From an uncultured Dialister sp. (GTDB taxonomy: Bacteria > Bacillota > Negativicutes > Veillonellales > Dialisteraceae): a stretch of DNA of 64,000 nt. The position numbers and the translations under genes were made by a program. The stretch spans positions 62,001-126,000 of the forward strand of contig UQQQ01000001.1 of the NCBI GenBank assembly GCA_900543165.1, given 5' to 3'. The notes under the pieces are model-generated. The model worked only from the letters and a program-made list of their open reading frames with translations. It was not told the DNA's origin and searched no databases. Positions 59,316 to 64,000 of the stretch are shown piece after piece. How positions within the stretch are numbered: position 1 is the first letter of the stretch; every line of letters starts with the position of its first letter.

Positions 59316-60197
59316 TTAGTCCATGTTTGCGACCAGTGTTTTTAAATAGTTCTTGAAATCTTCTCCGAGGTCTTCCCTGCGAAGAGCGAATTCAACGGTT
59401 GCCTTGAGGTAGCCGAGCTTATTTCCGGTATCATAACGCTTACCGGTGAAATTGTAGGCATAGACATGACCATCATGTGCCATGACGCGGAGGGCGTCGG
59501 TGAGCTGGATCTCTCCGCCCTTCCCGGGCTTCGTCTGTTCCAAAATTCCGAAAATATCAGGGGTGATGACGTAACGGCCGAGCGCTGCGAACTGGCTCGG
59601 TGCTTCCTCTATAGACGGTTTCTCGATCATATCCTTAACGTGAACCAGATTCGGATCTTCTGTTGGTACGCCGTTCACGATGCCATAAGAGGAGACCGCG
59701 CTTTTGGGGACGATCTGGCAGCCGATGATGGTGGCACCTGTCTTTTGGTACTGGTCCATAAGCTGCTTCAGTGCCGGGGTTTCATTGCCATTGTACACGA
59801 CATCATCACCAAGAATGACACCGAATGGTTCATCATCGATGAAATCCTTCGCGCAGAGTATGGCATCGCCGAGGCCTCTCATATATGGCTGACGGGTGTA
59901 GTGGATCTTGACGGAAGCGACCTTGCGGACTTCTTTCAGAAGATCCATTTTGCCGGATTCATAAAGATGCGCTTCGAGTTCAGGGGAGGAGTCGAAGTGG
60001 TCTTCGATAGCCCTCTTGGCGTGACCGGAAATGATTAGGATCTGCTCAATGCCGCTTGCTTTGATCTCTTCGACGATATACTGGATGGTGGGTTTGTCGA
60101 CGATAGGCAGCATTTCCTTCGGCATAGCCTTTGTTTCCGGCAGGAAACGAGTGCCAAAGCCAGCGGCCGGAATAACGGCTTTTCTGATTTTCTGCAT
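59316..60197 (-). CDS. galU: UTP-glucose-1-phosphate uridylyltransferase
   Basis: This 293-residue enzyme makes UDP-glucose. The nucleotide-binding signature AVIPAAGFGTRFLPETKAMP is at the N-terminus, with EMLPIVDKPTIQYIVEEI, LGDDVVYNGNE and RYDTGNKLGYLKATVEFALR later. AAGGAG precedes the ATG. It lies 62 bp downstream of galE on the same strand, so the two probably share a transcript feeding UDP-sugars to envelope glycans. Confidence 0.97.
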   Translation of the reverse strand: MQKIRKAVIPAAGFGTRFLPETKAMPKEMLPIVDKPTIQYIVEEIKASGIEQILIISGHAKRAIEDHFDSSPELEAHLYESGKMDLLKEVRKVASVKIHYTRQPYMRGLGDAILCAKDFIDDEPFGVILGDDVVYNGNETPALKQLMDQYQKTGATIIGCQIVPKSAVSSYGIVNGVPTEDPNLVHVKDMIEKPSIEEAPSQFAALGRYVITPDIFGILEQTKPGKGGEIQLTDALRVMAHDGHVYAYNFTGKRYDTGNKLGYLKATVEFALRREDLGEDFKNYLKTLVANMD

Positions 60198-60259
60198 GAT
60201 AAATCTCCTTCTTATGTATTTTATCCTTGAAGCGTGGAAAAACCAAAAAGAAATGATTC

Positions 60260-61252
60260 TTACTTTTTATATCCATAGGGATGCGACTTATGCCATTTCC
60301 AGGCAGAAGCTATGATTTCCCTTGTATCAGAATGGGTGGGATGCCAGCCGAGGACAGCTTTACACTTTCTGGAAGAGGCGATAAGTACAGCGGGATCACC
60401 GCTGCGGCGCGCTTCTTCTGTCACTTTGAAATCGATGCCCGTCACTTCTTTGGCGGTGTCGATGATATCGCGGACAGAGAAGCCGTTTTCACTGCCAAGA
60501 TTGAAATAGGTGCTTTCGCTGCCCTGTAAGAGGTACTGCATGGCGAGTACATGAGCATCAGCGAGGTCTATGACGTGGATGTAGTCACGGATGCAGGTGC
60601 CATCCGGGGTCGGATAGTCCGTGCCATAGATCGCGATGTGGTCGCGCACGCCCTGTGCTGTTTTTAGGATGAGGGGGATCAGGTGAGACTCTGGGTTGTG
60701 GTCTTCCCCGATCGTGCCATCGAGTGCAGCGCCAGCCGCATTGAAGTAGCGGAGCGCGACATAGCGAAGGCCATAGGCATCGGTGAAGTCTTTCATCATG
60801 TGCTCGATGACCAGTTTCGTGCGGCCATAGACATTGGTCGGATTGTGCGGGAAATCTTCTTCAATCGGCGTTTTTTCAGGCTCGCCATATACTGCGGCCG
60901 TGGAAGAGAATACGATCTTGGAGACGCCTGCTTTCTGCATGCCAAGAAGCAGGTGGAGCGTTCCTTCGACGTTATTTGTATAATACTTGGCAGGATCCAC
61001 CATGGATTCTCCGACAAGTGAATAGGCTGCGAAATGGATGACACCGTCGATTTTATATGTTTCGAGGGTTTTAGCGACGAAATCAATGTCGTGAATGTCA
61101 CCTTTGACGAGTGTCACACCTTCAGACACGGACTCTGCATGCCCTGTGGAGAGATTATCGAAAACCACTGGCGTCAGTCCTTCGGCAGCTGCCAGTGCGC
61201 GGACCGTGTGGGAACCGATATAGCCGGCACCACCGGTGACAAGAATATTCAT
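60260..61252 (-). CDS. galE: UDP-glucose 4-epimerase
   Basis: A 330-residue short-chain dehydrogenase-type epimerase interconverting UDP-glucose and UDP-galactose. The NAD-binding GGAGYIGSHTVRALAA is at residues 7-22, the catalytic run SSTAAVYGEPEKTPIEED and YGRTK (Tyr-x-x-x-Lys) follow, then RYFNAAGAALDGTIGEDHNP and GTDYPTPDGTCIRDYIHV. AAGGAGG precedes the ATG. It is the first gene of the galE-galU pair. Confidence 0.97.
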   Translation of the reverse strand: MNILVTGGAGYIGSHTVRALAAAEGLTPVVFDNLSTGHAESVSEGVTLVKGDIHDIDFVAKTLETYKIDGVIHFAAYSLVGESMVDPAKYYTNNVEGTLHLLLGMQKAGVSKIVFSSTAAVYGEPEKTPIEEDFPHNPTNVYGRTKLVIEHMMKDFTDAYGLRYVALRYFNAAGAALDGTIGEDHNPESHLIPLILKTAQGVRDHIAIYGTDYPTPDGTCIRDYIHVIDLADAHVLAMQYLLQGSESTYFNLGSENGFSVRDIIDTAKEVTGIDFKVTEEARRSGDPAVLIASSRKCKAVLGWHPTHSDTREIIASAWKWHKSHPYGYKK

Positions 61253-61362
61253 AAAGGCCTCCTTGTTCTTTTGATTTTAAAATACCTTGCTAGTATAACA
61301 TATGGGATAAAGGGTCAAGAGCGAGCATGCTCATAGGCGCATTTTCTGTCCACATGCCTGTA

Positions 61363-61599
61363 TCATCTTTTTTCATTCCAGAAGAGCAGATCGATGAGCA
61401 TGACACCGGTAAAGCAGAAGGGCGCAACGCTGTCTGCGTGAAGAACCTGCAGAAAGGCGTAAAGACTGAAAAAGAGAATCGCGTATAGCAGAAGAATGGC
61501 TGCGAAGGGGGATTTCTTTTTCCAAAAAGAAATTCCGTAGCCGATGGCAACAAAAAGAAGGCACAGCAGCGGGTACCAGTTGATAAGAAAAGCTGTCAT
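61363..61599 (-). CDS. Small membrane protein (78 aa, hypothetical)
   Basis: This 78-residue protein has three hydrophobic stretches (NWYPLLCLLFVAIGYGISFW, AAILLLYAILFFSLYAFL, VAPFCFTGVMLIDLLF) separated by short loops, one with KKK. AAGGAG lies 6 bp before the ATG, supporting a real gene. It is 110 bp upstream of galE on the same strand. No family recognised. Confidence 0.6.
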   Translation of the reverse strand: MTAFLINWYPLLCLLFVAIGYGISFWKKKSPFAAILLLYAILFFSLYAFLQVLHADSVAPFCFTGVMLIDLLFWNEKR

Positions 61600-61878
61600 A
61601 GAAAGCTCCTTTGCGTGCGGCTATGAAGTGCCGCGCTTTGACGAATTTCATGTTTTCTTCATGGTAACAGTTTCGAATGCCATATACAATAGTTTTCTTC
61701 ATAAATAACATAATATATAATACTTGTTTTTTCATTTATATCATTTTCTGTAAATGGAGATTTCTGCGATATCATGACGATACACAAGCGGAATCGGGCA
61801 GTCATGAAGTTTCTGTATTCTACAAAACTTGACAATTCGCGAGTCGCTGTGCGCTTTCATATCAATTTCTAACGAAAT
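61600..61878. other. AT-rich stretch between the small membrane gene and cobI
   Basis: About 280 bp, AT-rich, holding the upstream region of the leftward gene and the approach to the cobI promoter. A TTGACA is present at about 61829, but no -10 box stands 16-18 bp after it. No gene or repeat family of this window was recognised. Confidence 0.5.
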
Positions 61879-61897
61879 ATGGTACAATAAAACGGTG
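61879..61897 (+). promoter_or_regulatory. Promoter-like motif of the second cobalamin cluster
   Basis: TATGGTACAATAAAACGGT, with TACAAT as the likely -10, matches 43130-43148 at 18 of 19 positions. The leader that follows can form AACAG/CTGTT and AGGG/CCCT pairs before the ribosome site. Confidence 0.5.
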
Positions 61898-61963
61898 CAT
61901 AACAGCAATTTTTAAGGGGAACTCTTTCCCTATAACTGTTTCATAATCATTTTGAGGAGGTTT

Positions 61964-62677
61964 ATGATGAAAAAAGGTAAATTATATGGCATCGGTGTAG
62001 GTCCGGGAGATTCAAAACTTCTGACTGTCAAGGCGGTCGAAGCTATCGAGCAGGCAGATATGATCATCACACCAAAGACGGAGAAAAAGGAAGGGTCTGT
62101 TGCTTTTAATATTGCAAAGCCCTATATTCCGGATACCGTTGAAATTTTCCCGATGGTCTTCCAGATGAATACTGACATGGAGGCTGTGAATAAGCAGTGG
62201 GAAATCAACCGCAAGCTGATTCAGGAAAAATTGGACGAAGGGAAGAATCTGGTTTTCCTGACTCTGGGTGATCCGATGCTCTACAGCACATATATGTATA
62301 TTTTCAATGAGTTCAAAGACTCTGAAGAATATGAAGTCGAGACGATTCCGGGGATCCCTGCTTTTCTCGGCATTGCATCCTATATCGGGCTGCCTGTGAC
62401 AGAATGGGAGGAAAATGTCCTCATTATTCCGGCGACCTGCGACCCGAAGAAATTTGATCAGGCACTGGCTGCCTGCGATAATGCGGTGATCATGAAAGTA
62501 TACAAGAGCTTTGCTTTCGTGCAGGAAGAGCTTAGAAAGCATCACATGCTTGAGCGTTCTGTCATGGTATCGCGCGCAGGACTTCCTGATGAGATCGTCA
62601 TTCGTGATATCGGAGGACTTCCGGCAGATTATAAGCCCAATTATCTGTCTACCATCATTGCCAAAAAGGATAAATAA
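61964..62677 (+). CDS. cobI: Precorrin-2 / cobalt-factor II C20-methyltransferase
   Basis: A 237-residue SAM-dependent methyltransferase of the corrin pathway (CobI in aerobic, CbiL in anaerobic naming). GKLYGIGVGPGDSKLLTVKA at the N-terminus, VFLTLGDPMLYSTYMYIF in the middle and VETIPGIPAFLGIASYIGLP are the uroporphyrin-methylase-fold motifs that distinguish C20 enzymes. GAGGAGG precedes ATG 61964. cbiA begins 2 bp after the stop. Cofactor preference (cobalt-free or cobalt-containing substrate) cannot be settled from the sequence. Confidence 0.93.
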   Translation: MMKKGKLYGIGVGPGDSKLLTVKAVEAIEQADMIITPKTEKKEGSVAFNIAKPYIPDTVEIFPMVFQMNTDMEAVNKQWEINRKLIQEKLDEGKNLVFLTLGDPMLYSTYMYIFNEFKDSEEYEVETIPGIPAFLGIASYIGLPVTEWEENVLIIPATCDPKKFDQALAACDNAVIMKVYKSFAFVQEELRKHHMLERSVMVSRAGLPDEIVIRDIGGLPADYKPNYLSTIIAKKDK

Positions 62678-62679
62678 AT

Positions 62680-64000
62680 ATGGAATCTATCGCTCGTCCA
62701 AGGATTGTGATCGCCGGTACGAACAGCGGTGTCGGAAAGACGACCATTGTGACCGGACTCTTAGCTTATTTTCATTTCAAGGGATATGCTGTACAGCCTT
62801 TCAAAGTAGGTCCGGACTATATTGATCCTGGATTTCATGGAAAGGCGGCCGGGCAAAATTCCTATAATTTGGATACCTGGATGACACCGCCGGACCGATT
62901 GGTGCCGACATTTGCCTCGTTGTCGAAAGGGGCGGATATTTCCATTATCGAAGGAGTCATGGGGCTCTATGATGGTGGTGCGAATGGCATCAGTTCGACT
63001 GCGGATATCGCAAAGAAACTCAAGGCACCTGTGGTGCTGGTACTCGACTGCAAATCGGTTGGTTACAGCATCGCTGCGACGGCGCTTGGCTTTAGGGAAT
63101 ATGATCCGGATGTCCATATCGCAGGGGTCATCCTGAATCGTCTGGGCACAGACCGACATGAAGCGATGGTGCGCGAGGTCATGGAGAAGATCCACATGCC
63201 TGTACTAGGGGCTTTCCACCGGGACGATGCATTGCAGACACCGGAGCGTCATTTGGGTCTTACTCCCGTGACGGAAATTGAAACGCAGGCGCTCATTGAG
63301 CACATGGGAGAAGCTGCTGGGAAATGGGTAGATACAGAGGCAGTCTTGGGCGTGGCAAGGCAGGCTCCTCTGCTGGAAGTTGAGGAAAGCGAAACAAAAC
63401 TCAAGGTTAAAAATGTACGCATCGGCGTGGCGCGGGATGAAGCTTTTTCTTTTTATTACCCGGCTAGTCTCGAAGCGCTCGAACGGCAAGGCGCAGAGCT
63501 TGTTGATTTTAGTCCGCTCCGGGATTCCAGCATTCCTGACGTCGATGGTCTGATCTTCGGCGGTGGTTTTCCAGAGATGTTTCTTCATGAGTTGGTCGGA
63601 AACACAGCCATGAAAGCATCTATTCGGGAAGCGGCTGCATGCGGCATGCCAATCTATGCAGAATGCGGCGGGTTGATGTATCTTTGCGAGAAGATCCAAG
63701 GCTTTGACGGAGACTCCTATGAGATGGTCGGCCTTGTCCCCGGAGTTTGCGAGATGCAGAAAAAACTCCAGCGTGTGGGCTATGTGACTGGCAAGGCTCT
63801 TAGAAAGAGCGTTATCGCAGATCAAGGGGATCTCCTGAAGGGGCATGAGTTTCATTTCTCCACCCTTTCCTGCGGTGAGGATTTCCCCTGGGCATATACT
63901 CTTCAGGGGACACGGCAGAAGGCGGGGCACATTGAGGGCTATGCCAAGGATAATGTACTGGCAAGCTATCTGCACCTTTCCTTTGATGGAAATCCAATGG
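62680..64000 (+). CDS. cbiA: Cobyrinic acid a,c-diamide synthase CbiA (partial, runs off the window)
   Basis: The frame is open from ATG 62680 to the window edge (440 codons visible). Starting MESIARPRIVIAGTNSGVGK, it has the P-loop GTNSGVGKTTIVTGLL, FKVGPDYIDPGFH, IIEGVMGLYDGG and the GATase triad region YAECGGLMYLCE with the nucleophilic Cys. GHEFHFS near 63842 carries a late conserved His. The enzyme amidates carboxyls a and c of the corrin ring using glutamine and ATP. Family length is about 450-460, so only the last few residues are missing. It directly follows cobI in one operon. Confidence 0.95.
   Translation, partial: MESIARPRIVIAGTNSGVGKTTIVTGLLAYFHFKGYAVQPFKVGPDYIDPGFHGKAAGQNSYNLDTWMTPPDRLVPTFASLSKGADISIIEGVMGLYDGGANGISSTADIAKKLKAPVVLVLDCKSVGYSIAATALGFREYDPDVHIAGVILNRLGTDRHEAMVREVMEKIHMPVLGAFHRDDALQTPERHLGLTPVTEIETQALIEHMGEAAGKWVDTEAVLGVARQAPLLEVEESETKLKVKNVRIGVARDEAFSFYYPASLEALERQGAELVDFSPLRDSSIPDVDGLIFGGGFPEMFLHELVGNTAMKASIREAAACGMPIYAECGGLMYLCEKIQGFDGDSYEMVGLVPGVCEMQKKLQRVGYVTGKALRKSVIADQGDLLKGHEFHFSTLSCGEDFPWAYTLQGTRQKAGHIEGYAKDNVLASYLHLSFDGNPM

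Overview
The window looks like a chromosome segment of a diderm Firmicute of the class Negativicutes, most likely Dialister or a near relative (an inference from gene content, not a database match). The support is the mix of Firmicutes-type housekeeping genes (yqeK, rsfS, yhbY, cvfB, rqcH, bofA-recR-ybaB-dnaX) with outer-membrane functions (ExbB-ExbD-TonB, a TonB-dependent receptor, a lipid A-type phosphoethanolamine transferase). Most genes are moderately GC-rich. Two stretches are visibly more AT-rich: part of the phage-like gene at 18617-20845, and the transferase at 41193-42954.

Layout. 1-3.4 kb: a lone tyrosine recombinase, then exbB-exbD-tonB. 4.2-5.4 kb: a HAD hydrolase. 5.4-6.6 kb: a gene-less stretch with repeats and a candidate structured RNA. 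6.6-12.6 kb: a TonB-dependent receptor with a two-permease ABC importer and a binding lipoprotein, probably for an iron-siderophore-type ligand. 12.8-13.5 kb: a toxin-antitoxin pair under a large palindrome. 13.5-16.5 kb: a metal-exporting P-type ATPase with a His/Cys-rich N-terminus. 17-18.5 kb: an amino-acid ABC ATPase and permease. 18.6-20.8 kb: a fragment of a phage-type polyvalent protein. 21.3-28.3 kb: obgE, yhbY, proB, a small membrane ORF, nadD, yqeK, LCP, rsfS and cvfB. 28.6-34.8 kb: rqcH, dapF, yicC, queF and ppx. 35-36.2 kb: an orphan CydB-like protein and a small protein. 36.2-39.9 kb: bofA, recR, ybaB, dnaX and the SRP RNA gene. 41.2-43 kb: a phosphoethanolamine transferase broken at a C7 tract. 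43.2-49.8 kb: late cobalamin synthesis (cobU-cobQ-cbiB-cobS-pduX, cobD-cobC). 50-59.2 kb: a binding lipoprotein, then cobN, a radical SAM/SPASM enzyme, chlI and chlD. 59.3-61.6 kb: galU, galE and a small membrane protein. 62-64 kb: cobI/cbiL and the start of cbiA, which runs off the right edge.

How the genes work together. PduX makes L-threonine phosphate, CobD decarboxylates it, and CbiB joins the aminopropanol phosphate to the corrinoid made by CbiA and CbiP/CobQ. CobU, CobS and CobC finish the nucleotide loop. The two cobalamin clusters, about 19 kb apart, share a nearly identical promoter-like motif. The cobN-radical SAM-chlI-chlD operon is the most unusual functional unit: a SPASM enzyme sits inside a metal-chelatase operon next to an orphan binding protein.

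Intergenic DNA is unusually repeat-rich. One family (about 165 bp, ends CTAGGGAAACRCTGATTAAA) has two full copies whose inner arms differ in sequence yet stay self-complementary, plus several end fragments. Other short families occur in mosaics at gene ends. No tRNA, rRNA or CRISPR array was seen.
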